64,000 nucleotides of DNA, from contig NZ_JACIDH010000002.1 in assembly GCF_014196255.1 (NCBI RefSeq), positions 1 to 64,000 on the forward strand. The letters run 5' to 3'. Origin of the DNA: Sphingomonas pseudosanguinis (lineage in GTDB: Bacteria > Pseudomonadota > Alphaproteobacteria > Sphingomonadales > Sphingomonadaceae). How positions within the stretch are numbered: position 1 is the stretch's first letter; each line of letters opens with the position of its first letter. A program made the position numbers and the translations under genes. Below, in pieces: positions 54,332 to 64,000 of the stretch. The notes beneath the pieces are model-generated. The model was given only the letters and a program-made list of their open reading frames with translations. It was not told the origin of the DNA and made no database searches.

Positions 54332-55258
54332 TTAAAGGACCAGGCCGGCGGTCGGATCAAGCCCGGCCATGATGTTCAAATTCTGGACCGCCGCACCCCC
54401 GGCACCCTTGCCCAGGTTGTCGAGCGTGGCGATCAGTCGCGCCTGACCCGTGGCCGCATTGCCGCAGACGCGCAAGGTCATCCGGTCGGTTCCGGCATTT
54501 TCCTCGATGTTCACCGCCGCTACGGCATCGGCCGAAAAGCGCACGATGCGGCTATCGGCATAGGCCTCGGCCAGCACGTCGGCGATACGGTCGAGCGAGG
54601 GCGCGCCGGGCAGGGCGTAGAGGGGCAGGGGCACCTCGACGACCATGCCGCGATAGGTGTCGACCACGGCGGGCGCGAAGATCGGGGCGTAGGTCAGGCC
54701 CGAATGGACCTGCATCTCGGGCGCGTGCTTGTGCGCGAGGGTGAGGCCATAGGGGCGGAAGGCGCGCTCCTCGGCGGTCTCATATTCGGCGATCATCGCC
54801 TTGCCGCCACCCGAATAGCCCGAGGCGGCGTTGACGGAAACCGGCCAATCGGCGGGGACGATGCCGGCACGCACCAGCGGCCGGACGAGCGCGAGGAAGC
54901 CGGTGGGATAGCAACCGGGGTTCGAGACGAAGCGCGCCGACGCGATCCGATCCTGCTGCTCCGGCTCCAGTTCCGCCAGGCCATAGACCCAGCCTTGCGT
55001 CGTGCGGTGCGCGGTCGAGGCGTCGACGACCCGCGTCCGGTCGTTGCCGATCAGCGAGACGGCTTCACGCGCGGCATCGTCGGGCAGGCAGAGGATAACG
55101 AAATCGGCGTCGTTGATCGCCTCGCGCCGCGCCTCGGCGTCCTTGCGGCGGTCATCGGGCAGGGTGACGATCGAGAGGTCGGCACGGCCCGACAGCCGGT
55201 CCGCGATCTCCAGCCCCGTGGTGCCGGCGCCGCCATCGATGAACACCGTCTTCGTCAC
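54332..55258 (-). CDS. argC: N-acetyl-gamma-glutamyl-phosphate reductase, class 2
   Basis: Arginine biosynthesis enzyme. The Rossmann start is TKTVFIDGGAGTTGLEIADR; the catalytic Cys is in SNPGCYPTGFLAL, and ASGYSGGGKAMI is the family signature. Length is 308 residues from a GTG at 55258, which overlaps the stop of the upstream SH3 gene as GTGA. The shorter class 2 type is common in alphaproteobacteria. Stop lies 23 bases before zwf. Confidence 0.94.
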   Translation of the reverse strand: MTKTVFIDGGAGTTGLEIADRLSGRADLSIVTLPDDRRKDAEARREAINDADFVILCLPDDAAREAVSLIGNDRTRVVDASTAHRTTQGWVYGLAELEPEQQDRIASARFVSNPGCYPTGFLALVRPLVRAGIVPADWPVSVNAASGYSGGGKAMIAEYETAEERAFRPYGLTLAHKHAPEMQVHSGLTYAPIFAPAVVDTYRGMVVEVPLPLYALPGAPSLDRIADVLAEAYADSRIVRFSADAVAAVNIEENAGTDRMTLRVCGNAATGQARLIATLDNLGKGAGGAAVQNLNIMAGLDPTAGLVL

Positions 55259-55629
55259 TGCACCTTCTCCAGCAATGCCGCGTCGCAATAGCCGACCAGC
55301 CCGAGCAGCGGCGCGATGCCCCAGGCATGGCCACCCGCCAGTTCCAGCACTTCAAAGGCCTCACCGGCCTTCAGCTCGGCCAGCACCGCCGAATCCGGAC
55401 GACGCCCCTCACGCAGCGTAGCGGGGGCGTTGGTGCGATAGGAGAGGGGGGCGGCGTAATGCGGCGCGAATACGTATTCAGCCAGTCGCACGTCCGCCAG
55501 ATCGGGGCGCACCGCATTGGTGCGCGGGTCGAGGCGCGCCGTGCGCCCCTGCAGTGCGAAGCTCTTACGCGCTGGCCCGCTGGAGGGCGGGGGCGTCGCC
55601 AGCGCCGATGAAATGTCCGAATTCTTCAA
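55255..55629 (-). CDS. SH3-domain protein, start uncertain
   Basis: The C-terminal half looks like a bacterial SH3 domain, as found before NlpC/P60 peptidase domains (YVFAPHYAAPLSYRTNAPAT, then LAELKAGEAFEVLELAGGHA and WGIAPLLGLVGY), but no catalytic domain follows. It may be a detached or ancestral fragment. A TTG at 55629 has AAGGGGCGG six bases upstream; an earlier TTG (55662) also fits. The first ~65 bases overlap the end of the MarR gene in another frame. Confidence 0.6.
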   Translation of the reverse strand: MKNSDISSALATPPPSSGPARKSFALQGRTARLDPRTNAVRPDLADVRLAEYVFAPHYAAPLSYRTNAPATLREGRRPDSAVLAELKAGEAFEVLELAGGHAWGIAPLLGLVGYCDAALLEKVQ

Positions 55630-55978
55630 GAAAGTCCGCCCCTTCAGGTGTCCTGGCGACAAAGATGTTGCGCTTGTCGCTATCGTCGCGTTGGCGGCGC
55701 AGATAGCCCAGCGTTCCCAATCTATTCAAGGCGCGGGTAACGACAGGTTTCGAGACGTTCAAGGCGCGCGCCAAACCGCGCACCGTATGGGGGCCGGGAC
55801 GAAGATAGACGACGAGCAGCAGGGCCATCTGGCGATTGGTCAGGTCGGGTTCACCCGAGCGGACATAATCGACCAGGGCGCTCATCCAGGCCAGCAGCGA
55901 CTGCGGTTCGTGTGGGTGGGACACGATGGCGATTCCAATGGCTGTGCCGGGCTTTGCCGGGCGTTGTTTCGATGTCAT
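55565..55978 (-). CDS. MarR-family transcriptional regulator
   Basis: Winged-helix protein of 137 residues. The core is LTNRQMALLLVVYLRPGPHT, then VRGLARALNVSKPVVTRALN and LGYLRRQRDDSDKRNIFVA, a MarR layout. The start at 55978 (MTSKQRPAKPG) is preceded by AAAGGG. Target unknown; it is the first gene of a MarR-SH3-argC string. Confidence 0.88.
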   Translation of the reverse strand: MTSKQRPAKPGTAIGIAIVSHPHEPQSLLAWMSALVDYVRSGEPDLTNRQMALLLVVYLRPGPHTVRGLARALNVSKPVVTRALNRLGTLGYLRRQRDDSDKRNIFVARTPEGADFLEEFGHFIGAGDAPALQRASA

Positions 55979-56163
55979 AACGCCCTTTGTTCGTGCTGGT
56001 TTCCACTCCTGTTCCCCGCTCCACAACATCTTAAAATGCGGCCTCCGGGGAACCATTTGGCGCCTCGATCATGCCCCCGTGCCGCGCGCATGGTTGATCG
56101 CGGCCCGCGCCTCGCCTATGTGCGCGCTTTCGCACACCCTTTCATCGGGATCATACGCGCCTC

Positions 56164-56529
56164 ATGTTCGCATTCCTGCTCGTCATCCACGCCATCATCG
56201 CCGCGACTCTGGTCACGGTGATCCTCATGCAGCGGTCGGAAGGCGGCGGTCTGGGCATGGGCGGCAGCCCGTCGGGCCTGATGTCGGCACGGGGTGCCGC
56301 GGATTTCCTCAGCCGGGCGACCGCGGTGCTGGCGACCGCATTCGTCGGCTTCTCGATCCTGCTCGCGGTCCTGGCCGCGACGCGCGGCGCGCCCGCGATC
56401 GACACCTCGCTGGCGCGTACGCCCGCGACCCAGGCACCGATCACCCAGCCCGCGCCCGCCCCGGTTCCCACCGGTACGGCGCCCGCGACCCAGCCGGCCG
56501 ACAATTCGGCGGTTCCGCTCGCCCGCTAA
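56164..56529 (+). CDS. secG: Preprotein translocase subunit SecG
   Basis: Two membrane helices (residues 3-22 and 51-72) separated by a Gly-rich loop (RSEGGGLGMGGSPSGLM) are characteristic of SecG, which assists SecYE. The C-terminal Thr/Ala/Pro tail is typical of alphaproteobacteria. Length is 121 residues. The pyrG gene follows 106 bases later. Confidence 0.94.
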   Translation: MFAFLLVIHAIIAATLVTVILMQRSEGGGLGMGGSPSGLMSARGAADFLSRATAVLATAFVGFSILLAVLAATRGAPAIDTSLARTPATQAPITQPAPAPVPTGTAPATQPADNSAVPLAR

Positions 56530-56623
56530 ACCTCGTTTCCACCGCAGCATAGGCCAACGCGCCGCCGACAATTTCCGGCGGCGCGCATCTTTGCTGTTGT
56601 CGTATCCACCCCATCCAAGCTAG

Positions 56624-58285
<1,662 letters not shown>

Positions 58286-58290
58286 TTTCG

Positions 58291-58322
58291 AAACCCCGCC
58301 TCCCGATGGAGGCGGGGTTTTT
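58291..58322 (+). terminator. Rho-independent terminator of pyrG
   Basis: Arms AACCCCGCCTCC and GGAGGCGGGGTT (58292-58303, 58308-58319) with loop CGAT, followed by TTTTT. Confidence 0.93.
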
Positions 58323-58343
58323 CGTTGGGGCCATGTTGTTTGC

Positions 58344-58990
58344 TTGGCGGGTGGTGGGGCGTGGGCTTCGACCGCGCTCAGCCTGAACGGCGGTGGGGGA
58401 TGGTGTCGATGCTTTGGCGATGATCGCACGGCCCCAAATTCCCAACCCTCCGTTCCGACTGAGCGAAGTCGAAAGCCACGGGAAAACCTGCCCGCTTGGT
58501 GGATGGCGGGGCGTGGGCTTCGACTTCGCTCAGCCTGAACGGCGGTGCGGGGTGGTGTCGGCGCTTTGGCGATGATCACACGTCGCAAAAATCTCCACCC
58601 TCCGTTCTGCCTGAGCGAAGTCGAAGGCCACGGGAAAACCTGCCCGCTTGGCGGATGGTGGGGTGTGGGCTTGGACTTCGCTCAGCCTGAACGGCGGTAA
58701 GGGATGGCGTCGGCGTTTTGGCGATGATCACCCATCGTAGAACCCCCACCCCCGTTCCGCCTGAGCGAAGTCGAAGGCCACGGGAAAACCTGCCCGCTTG
58801 GTGGATAGCGGGGCGTGGGCTTCGAATCCGCTCAGCCTGAACGGCGGCGCGGGGTGGTGTCGGCGCTTTGGCGATGATCACACGTCGCAAAAATCTCCAC
58901 CCTCCTTTCTGCCTGAGCGAAGTCGAAGGCCACGGAAAAACCTGCCCGTTTGGCGAATGGCAGGGCTTGGACTTCGACAACATTCAACCT
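58344..58990. repeat. Tandem array of ~152-bp family B units
   Basis: Four full units and a partial fifth begin near 58344, 58494, 58648, 58795 and 58948. Each has the form GGCGTGGGCTTCGACTTCGC, then GGTGTCGGCGCTTTGGCGAT and a facing CTGAGCGAAGTCGAAGGCCA, so it is an array of inverted pairs. With the flanks it fills the gap between pyrG and hsp20. Confidence 0.92.
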
Positions 58991-59015
58991 GAATGGTGAA
59001 GCAGGAAAGGCCGAC

Positions 59016-59054
59016 AAAAAACAGAAGGCGCCCGGACCCGTCGGTCCGGACGCC
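59016..59054 (-). terminator. Rho-independent terminator of hsp20
   Basis: On the minus strand the 12-bp arms GGCGTCCGGACC and GGTCCGGGCGCC (loop GACG) are followed by CTGTTTTTT. Confidence 0.88.
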
Positions 59055-59091
59055 CCGCGACGTCTTCAGGGAGGGAAAGACGTCGAGTGGT

Positions 59092-59568
59092 TTACGCCGC
59101 CTTGGCCGCGTCGGCCTCACCGGCGTGATGCTCCACCGCCGCGAGCGGCTGGCCCGTCTTGATCGCGATCGTCTTGGGCTTCATCGCCTCGGGCACCTCG
59201 CGGACGAGGTCGATGACGAGCAGGCCGTCGTTCAGGCGCGCATCCTCGACGAACACGAAGTCCGCCAGTTCGAAGCGCCGCTCGAACGAGCGATTGGCGA
59301 TGCCGACATGCAGGAAGTTGGGCGCGTTGGCCTTGTCATCCTTCTTGCCGGTGACGAGCAGCATGTTCTGCTGCGCGGTGATCTCGATCTCGTCACGGGC
59401 GAAACCGGCCACCGCCAGGGTGATGCGGTAACGGTCGTCGGCCAGACGCTCGAGGTTGAAGGGGGGATAGTTTTCCGCCGAAGCGCCGCGCGAATTGGCC
59501 TCCAACAGGTCGAACAGCCGGTCGAAGCCGATGGTCGAGCGGCGGTACGGGGTCAGATCGATACGCAT
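59092..59568 (-). CDS. Small heat-shock protein of the Hsp20/IbpA type
   Basis: Alpha-crystallin-domain holdase, 158 residues. N-terminal DLTPYRRSTIGFDRLFDLLE, then NYPPFNLERLADDRYRITLA and GIANRSFERRFELADF (family signature), LVREVPEAMKPKTIAI in the C-terminal extension. The ATG at 59568 has GGAGG upstream; the longer frame above it is not coding. A ROSE-like hairpin covers the ribosome binding site. Confidence 0.93.
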   Translation of the reverse strand: MRIDLTPYRRSTIGFDRLFDLLEANSRGASAENYPPFNLERLADDRYRITLAVAGFARDEIEITAQQNMLLVTGKKDDKANAPNFLHVGIANRSFERRFELADFVFVEDARLNDGLLVIDLVREVPEAMKPKTIAIKTGQPLAAVEHHAGEADAAKAA

Positions 59569-59570
59569 GT

Positions 59571-59594
59571 CAAAACCTCCATCAGAAGCGAATT
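59571..59594 (-). promoter_or_regulatory. ROSE-like RNA thermometer hairpin
   Basis: The mRNA reads AAUUCGCUUC-UGAU-GGAGGUUUUG. CUUC pairs with GGAG of the ribosome binding site, a G is then unpaired, and C pairs with the final G. This resembles the 3' hairpin of ROSE elements upstream of alphaproteobacterial small heat-shock genes. Confidence 0.5.
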
Positions 59595-59813
59595 GAAGAG
59601 GATCGGCCGCCCCGCCTGCGCATGAGTCGGGGCTCACCCATCCGTACGGCCCGTCATCGGCACCGTACGCGAACCGATATGGTTCGTGCAAACTGGGCTT
59701 CAAGGGCCACGCAGGATCGAAAAGCAAAACTTCGGTCCCGCCAAGCCGTCTGTGGATTGAATACCTATCAAATCGATGTGTGAATGGGGGATGAAATAAG
59801 AAAGGGAGCTTCC

Positions 59814-62234
59814 ATGTCCTTGACCCTCGCGTTGATCCTCGCCGCCCAAACGACGCCGGCCGTACCTCCGCAGGAAGACCCCGCGCCTCCCCAGGCCGAG
59901 GGGCGACTGGGCACCGCGCAGCAGGGGGGAGGGGATGTGGTCGTCACCGCCCGCCGTCGTGCCGAGACGATCCAGACCGTCCCCATCGCCATGTCGGTGA
60001 TCGGCGGGACCGCGCTGGCCGAGACGGGGACGTACAATGTCAACCGGTTGACCCAGATCCAGCCGACGCTGCAATTCTATTCGACCAACCCGCGCAATTC
60101 GGCGGCGAATATCCGCGGGCTCGGCGCGCCGTTCGGCCTCACCAATGACGGGATCGAGCAGGGCGTCGGCATCTATGTCGATCAGGTCTATTACAGCCGC
60201 ATCGCCTCGGCGACGTTCGACTTCACCGATACCGAGCGGATCGAGGTGCTGCGCGGGCCGCAGGGCACACTCTATGGCAAGAACACCACGGCGGGCGCGA
60301 TCAACATCATCACCCGCGCGCCCAGCTTCACGCCCGAGGCGCGGGTCGAGCTGAGCGCGGGCAATTACGATTTCTTCCAGGGCAAGGCGTCGGTGTCCGG
60401 CCCGCTCGTCGACGACAAGGTGGCTGTGCGGCTGTCGACCTCGCTCACCACGCGGCGGGGTACCGTCTATAACACCCGCCAGCAGGAATGGCAGAATTCG
60501 CAGGACAATCTGTCGCTGCGCAGCCAGTTCCTGTGGCACGCGACGCCAACGCTCGACCTGACCCTGTCGGGCGATTATGCGCGGCAGAACCCCAATTGCT
60601 GCGTCCAATATTATGCGCGGGTCGGCGCGACGCAGCGGCCGCTCGATCGGCAATATCCCCGGCTCGCCGCCGCGCAGGGCTATAGCGTGCCCTCGACCAA
60701 CGCCTTCGACCGGCTGACCGATGTCGATACCGATCTGCGCGCCAAGCAGGAGCTGGGCGGGCTGTCGCTGGTCGCCAACTGGGATGTCGGCGAGGCGACG
60801 CTGACCAGCGTGTCGGCATGGCGCTTCTGGCATTGGGACCCATCGAACGACCGCGACTTCATCGGCCTGCCGATCACCACCGTCTCGGCCAATCCGTCGC
60901 AGCAGAGCCAGGTGACGCAGGAGCTTCGCATCGCCTCGAACGGCAAGCGAACGCTCGATTATGTGCTCGGCGCCTTCTACTTCTGGCAGTCGATCGACAC
61001 ACAGGGGTTGCAGGTTCAGGGACCGGCGGCGAGTGCCTTCCTGCTCAACCCGACGAGCGCCGGCGGACGCAATCCGGCGACGCTCAACGGCCTGACGTCG
61101 CGCAACACGATCGGCTTCACCAACACGTCGGCGGCGCTGTTCGGCAAGCTGACCTGGCATGTCGACGATCGCCTGTCGGTCGCGCCCGGCCTGAGGCTGA
61201 ACTATGACCGCAAGGACGGCACCTATCTGTCGACCGTCACCAATGGCGCGGGCTCCAGCACACTGACCAGCGATCAGCGCGGCGTGCTGTCGCCGCAAAG
61301 CTACACGCCGTCCTTCACCAACTGGAACCTGTCGGGCGACCTGACCGTCGCCTATGAATTCAATCCCAACGTCCATTATTACGCCACCTATGCGCGCAGC
61401 TATAAGTCGGGCGGCATCAACCTGTCGGGTCTGCCGCTCGATGCCCAGAGCAATCCGATCCTGGCGACGCAGACGGTACGCCCCGAAAAGGTCAATCATT
61501 TCGAGTTGGGGCTGAAGACCCAGTTCGCCGACCGGCGCGCGACGGTGAACATCGCCGGCTTCTGGACCGAGATCAGCGATTATCAGGCGACGGTAAACAA
61601 CCTGCAGGTCAACGTGCTGCGCGGTTACCTCGCCAATGCGGGCCGCGTGCGGACGCGCGGGATCGAGATCGACTCGGCCTTCCGCCCGACCAGCCGCTTC
61701 AATATCTACGCCAATGGCGCCTTCACCGATGCGCGCTATACGCGCTTCACCAACGCGCCATGCCCGCCCGAGCTGTCGGGTGGCACCGCGCTGCCGGTGG
61801 TGAACGGCCAGATCGTGGGCACGCCGGCCGCCGCCGGTACGCCCGGCAATTCGCTGCCCTATTGCAATATCTCGGGCCAGTGGCTGCCCGGCGTCTCGCG
61901 CTGGGCCTTTTCCTATGGCGCGGAATATGACCTGCCGGCCACCGTTGGCGGCGTCGAGGGGCAATTCTATCTGGGCTATGACGGCAGCTACCGCTCGAAA
62001 TTCTCGTCCAACCCGTCGCGCTCCGCCTATACCGACATCGACGGCTACAGCCTGTCCAATCTGCGTGCGGGCTTCAAGGCGCCGGGCAATTTCAACGCCT
62101 TCGCCTGGGTCCGCAACCTGTTCGACCATGATTACTATGAGGTGCTGGCCACCCAGTCGGGCTCGACCGGCCTGATCGTCGGCCAGCCTGGCGATCCGCG
62201 TACGTACGGCGTGACCATCTCCAAATCCTTCTGA
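59814..62234 (+). CDS. TonB-dependent outer-membrane receptor
   Basis: Outer-membrane transporter, 806 residues, with a short signal peptide (MSLTLALILAAQTTPA). The TonB box region DVVVTARRRAETIQTVPIAM leads to the plug (RIEVLRGPQGTLYGKNTTAG and AINIITRAP), then the barrel, ending in an aromatic residue (YGVTISKSF). Ligand unknown; the similarity in style is to siderophore or plant-compound receptors of sphingomonads. AAGGGAG stands before the ATG. No TonB or sensor genes are adjacent. Confidence 0.93.
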   Translation: MSLTLALILAAQTTPAVPPQEDPAPPQAEGRLGTAQQGGGDVVVTARRRAETIQTVPIAMSVIGGTALAETGTYNVNRLTQIQPTLQFYSTNPRNSAANIRGLGAPFGLTNDGIEQGVGIYVDQVYYSRIASATFDFTDTERIEVLRGPQGTLYGKNTTAGAINIITRAPSFTPEARVELSAGNYDFFQGKASVSGPLVDDKVAVRLSTSLTTRRGTVYNTRQQEWQNSQDNLSLRSQFLWHATPTLDLTLSGDYARQNPNCCVQYYARVGATQRPLDRQYPRLAAAQGYSVPSTNAFDRLTDVDTDLRAKQELGGLSLVANWDVGEATLTSVSAWRFWHWDPSNDRDFIGLPITTVSANPSQQSQVTQELRIASNGKRTLDYVLGAFYFWQSIDTQGLQVQGPAASAFLLNPTSAGGRNPATLNGLTSRNTIGFTNTSAALFGKLTWHVDDRLSVAPGLRLNYDRKDGTYLSTVTNGAGSSTLTSDQRGVLSPQSYTPSFTNWNLSGDLTVAYEFNPNVHYYATYARSYKSGGINLSGLPLDAQSNPILATQTVRPEKVNHFELGLKTQFADRRATVNIAGFWTEISDYQATVNNLQVNVLRGYLANAGRVRTRGIEIDSAFRPTSRFNIYANGAFTDARYTRFTNAPCPPELSGGTALPVVNGQIVGTPAAAGTPGNSLPYCNISGQWLPGVSRWAFSYGAEYDLPATVGGVEGQFYLGYDGSYRSKFSSNPSRSAYTDIDGYSLSNLRAGFKAPGNFNAFAWVRNLFDHDYYEVLATQSGSTGLIVGQPGDPRTYGVTISKSF

Positions 62235-62440
62235 TCGGAGCCGACCGAGGGCACGCGGGGGAAATTCGAGTCGAATTCCTCCGCCGTCCAGATTCCGTTC
62301 ATCTTGATCTGCTATAGCCAAGGTCCCGTACGGGCGCCGGGCCGGCACCTGGGAACGGCAGTCTGGAAGCTCCCCGTTCCCTTGCCGGTCTCGGCGGCTT
62401 TTCGCGGTGACGTCGAAGGTGCTGTTGCCATAATGCCAAA
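62235..62440. other. Intergenic region after the TonB receptor
   Basis: I see no gene here. It contains a few short GC palindromes (for example around 62318-62345) but no T-run terminator for the receptor gene. Confidence 0.4.
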
Positions 62441-62466
62441 CGCCCGGACCGTTTCCGATCCGGGCG
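62441..62466 (-). terminator. Terminator-like hairpin after a small minus-strand frame
   Basis: Arms CGCCCGGA (62441-62448) and TCCGGGCG (62459-62466); on the minus strand TTTGG follows. It lies 20 bases after the stop of the 41-codon frame. Confidence 0.55.
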
Positions 62467-62485
62467 CCTGCGTGACGATCGCTCG

Positions 62486-62611
62486 TCAGCCCCCTTTTCC
62501 CGCTCCCGCATCAACCTCGTTGGGTGAGCGTTGGAGCAATCCCCGAACCACGGCCGTTGCTGCCTGTGTCTCAGTGAGATTGTGGTACGTCAGCGCTGCG
62601 GCTTTTGCCAT
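62486..62611 (-). CDS. Possible 41-residue hypothetical protein
   Basis: A minus-strand frame encoding MAKAAALTYHNLTETQAATA, then VVRGLLQRSPNEVDAGAGKGG, ends just before a terminator-like hairpin. AAGGGG directly precedes the ATG, which is closer than usual. The position of the hairpin and the amphipathic composition favour a real small protein, but no family is recognised. Confidence 0.35.
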   Translation of the reverse strand: MAKAAALTYHNLTETQAATAVVRGLLQRSPNEVDAGAGKGG

Positions 62612-62777
62612 CCCCTTGCGGCATCGCTGCTACGATTGAAGTCGAAGTGTGTCCGGCCTGCAACAATCGGGGGCTTGGCCGGTTTGGCTCTGCGACAAGG
62701 GGGTGGCATTGCCAGCATGGGGAGCCGCCCCTACAGCCGCTTTTGCTTTAGGTTTCCCATGGATCGATCGGACTTGC

Positions 62778-64000
62778 ATGATCCTGTCTCGCTATGAACG
62801 GATGATCGCCCGGCGCTATCTGCTGCCGGGCAAGGGGGAAGCGTTCATCTTCCTCGTCGCGTCGATCAGTCTGGTCGCGGTCATGCTGGGCGTCGCCGCG
62901 CTCGTCATCGTCATGAGCGTGATGAATGGCTTCCGCGCCGAGCTCTTCGACAAGATCGTCGGGTTGAACGGCCATGCGGTGGTGCAGGGGGCGGGCGGTC
63001 GCCTGCCCGACTGGCGCGACATCGTGCGCGAGGCCAAGGCGACGCCGGGCGTCACCAGCGCGGTGCCGATGATCGAGCAGCCGCTGATGTCCAGCTATAA
63101 TGGCCGGGTCGAGGCAGTGCTGGTGCGCGGCATGCGCGTCGGCGACATGCGCGGCAACTCGGCGATCCGCTCCAAGGTCATCATGGGCAGCCTGATGAGC
63201 GTGACGCCCGGCAGCGGCCGGATCGCGATCGGCAGCCGCCTGGCCGAGGCGCTGGGCGCGAGTGTCGGCTCGGAGATTTCGCTGATCAGTCCGCAGGGGC
63301 AGACGACGCCCTTCGGTACGGTGCCGCGCATCGTCAGCTATACGGTCGGCGCGATCTTCGAGATCGGGGTGTACGACTATGACAAGGCCTATGTCATCAT
63401 GCCGATCGAGGATGCGCAGACGCTGCTCCTGATGGGCGACACGGTCGGCATGGTCGAGATACAGACGACCGACGCCGACCGGGTCGGGCAGATCCTGGCG
63501 CCGCTCGCCGACAAGCTGGGCGGGCGCGCAGTGATCGCCGACTGGCGGACGATGAACGCGCAATTGTTCGAGGCGCTCGCGGTCGAGCGGGTGGCGATGT
63601 TTACCGTGCTGTCGATCATCATCCTGGTCGCGGTGTTCAACATCCTGTCCTCGCTGATCATGCTGGTCCGTGCCAAGACGCGCGACATCGCCATCCTGCG
63701 CACCATGGGCGCGACGCGCGGTGGGTTGATGCGTATCTTCATGACGGTGGGCACGACCATCGGCGCGCTCGGCATGGTCGCGGGATTGGTGCTGGGCGCG
63801 GTGTTCCTGTTCTACCGCCAGGCGGTGGTGAATTTCGTCCAGTTCGTCACAGGCCAGAATCTCTGGGACCCGTCGATCCGCTATCTGACCGAGCTGCCCT
63901 CCAAGCCCGACCCCGTCGAGATCGTCGTCATCGCGGCGATGGCGCTGGTCTTCTCCTTCCTCGCCACGCTCTACCCCGCCTGGAAGGCGGCGAGCACGGA
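62778..64000 (+). CDS. LolC/LolE-type ABC permease, cut by window end
   Basis: Inner-membrane permease of the lipoprotein-releasing ABC system. MILSRYERMIARRYLLPGKG is followed by the first membrane helix (FLVASISLVAVMLGVAALVI) and VMSVMNGFRAELFDKIVGLN, the LolC/E signature. The periplasmic domain and the C-terminal helices (LIMLVRAKTRDIAILRTMGA) follow. About 407 residues are visible and a typical protein of ~415 would end a few codons beyond. A lolD-like ATPase is expected next. Confidence 0.9.
   Translation, partial: MILSRYERMIARRYLLPGKGEAFIFLVASISLVAVMLGVAALVIVMSVMNGFRAELFDKIVGLNGHAVVQGAGGRLPDWRDIVREAKATPGVTSAVPMIEQPLMSSYNGRVEAVLVRGMRVGDMRGNSAIRSKVIMGSLMSVTPGSGRIAIGSRLAEALGASVGSEISLISPQGQTTPFGTVPRIVSYTVGAIFEIGVYDYDKAYVIMPIEDAQTLLLMGDTVGMVEIQTTDADRVGQILAPLADKLGGRAVIADWRTMNAQLFEALAVERVAMFTVLSIIILVAVFNILSSLIMLVRAKTRDIAILRTMGATRGGLMRIFMTVGTTIGALGMVAGLVLGAVFLFYRQAVVNFVQFVTGQNLWDPSIRYLTELPSKPDPVEIVVIAAMALVFSFLATLYPAWKAAST

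Noticed and set aside
58344..58990. CRISPR array
   Set aside because: Units are ~152 bp and repeat throughout, without short repeats separated by unique spacers, and no cas gene is present.
59700..62348. 882-codon minus-strand open frame
   Set aside because: It mirrors the TonB receptor gene, which has clear plug and barrel motifs.

Overview
The window is GC-rich alphaproteobacterial chromosome, most likely from a Sphingomonas-like member of the Sphingomonadaceae. The evidence is the zwf-pgl-edd-glk-eda Entner-Doudoroff operon, the alphaproteobacterial DUF465/DUF1465/DUF4169/DUF6481 small proteins, a DksA variant lacking zinc cysteines, the fabF-mltG pairing, a TonB receptor, a PEP-CTERM-like surface protein and abundant REP-like intergenic repeats. 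No rRNA gene is present, so the genus is an inference. The first ~90 bases are a T/C/G homopolymer block that looks like a sequencing or contig-end artefact.

Layout: 0.4-5.8 kb hexuronate catabolism (uxuA-uxaC-uxuB on the minus strand, kdgK divergent). 5.9-12.4 kb CDP-alcohol phosphatidyltransferase, tyrS, an Arg-rich secreted protein, serS-surE-nlpD and a host-attachment-family protein. 12.4-17.6 kb PEP-CTERM-like protein, dksA-like gene, PilZ protein, two divergent DUF465 genes, DUF1465 and a nitronate monooxygenase-like gene. 17.8-22.4 kb two secreted peptidases (M1 and S10). 22.4-29.0 kb an accessory-looking segment bounded by two identical tRNA-Lys(CTT) genes. 29.1-36.7 kb the rod-shape operon mreB-mreC-mreD-mrdA-rodA with divergent mutL. 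36.7-39.7 kb a TPR membrane protein and rpsF-rpsR-rplI. 40.0-45.3 kb fatty-acid synthesis (fabD, fabG, acpP, fabF) and mltG, with a GxxExxY cassette between fabD and fabG. 45.4-48.6 kb a B3-type metallo-beta-lactamase and a small cluster of regulatory and unknown genes. 48.6-54.3 kb the Entner-Doudoroff operon. 54.3-58.3 kb argC, an SH3 protein, a MarR regulator, secG and pyrG. 58.3-64 kb a tandem repeat array, an Hsp20 gene, a TonB receptor and a lolC/E-type permease cut by the window end.

How it fits together: the hexuronate genes deliver 2-keto-3-deoxy-6-phosphogluconate, which eda (44 kb away) cleaves to pyruvate and glyceraldehyde-3-phosphate. The Entner-Doudoroff operon feeds glucose into the same aldolase. 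Several genes were re-started at internal start codons with better ribosome binding sites than the longest frame, and four very short genes (51, 25, 57 and 41 codons) are proposed.

Most of the window is core genome. The least ordinary items are: a Glu-for-His substitution at the first zinc ligand of the B3 beta-lactamase; a 449-bp cassette with perfect 29-bp inverted ends inside the fab cluster; a MITE-like repeat family with terminal inverted repeats, one copy of which supplies a stop codon; a four-copy ~152-bp repeat array; a ROSE-like hairpin at the hsp20 start; and the LuxR-HTH/transmembrane gene cluster at 46.5-48.2 kb. I found no CRISPR array, insertion-sequence transposase, phage module or clearly new defence system.
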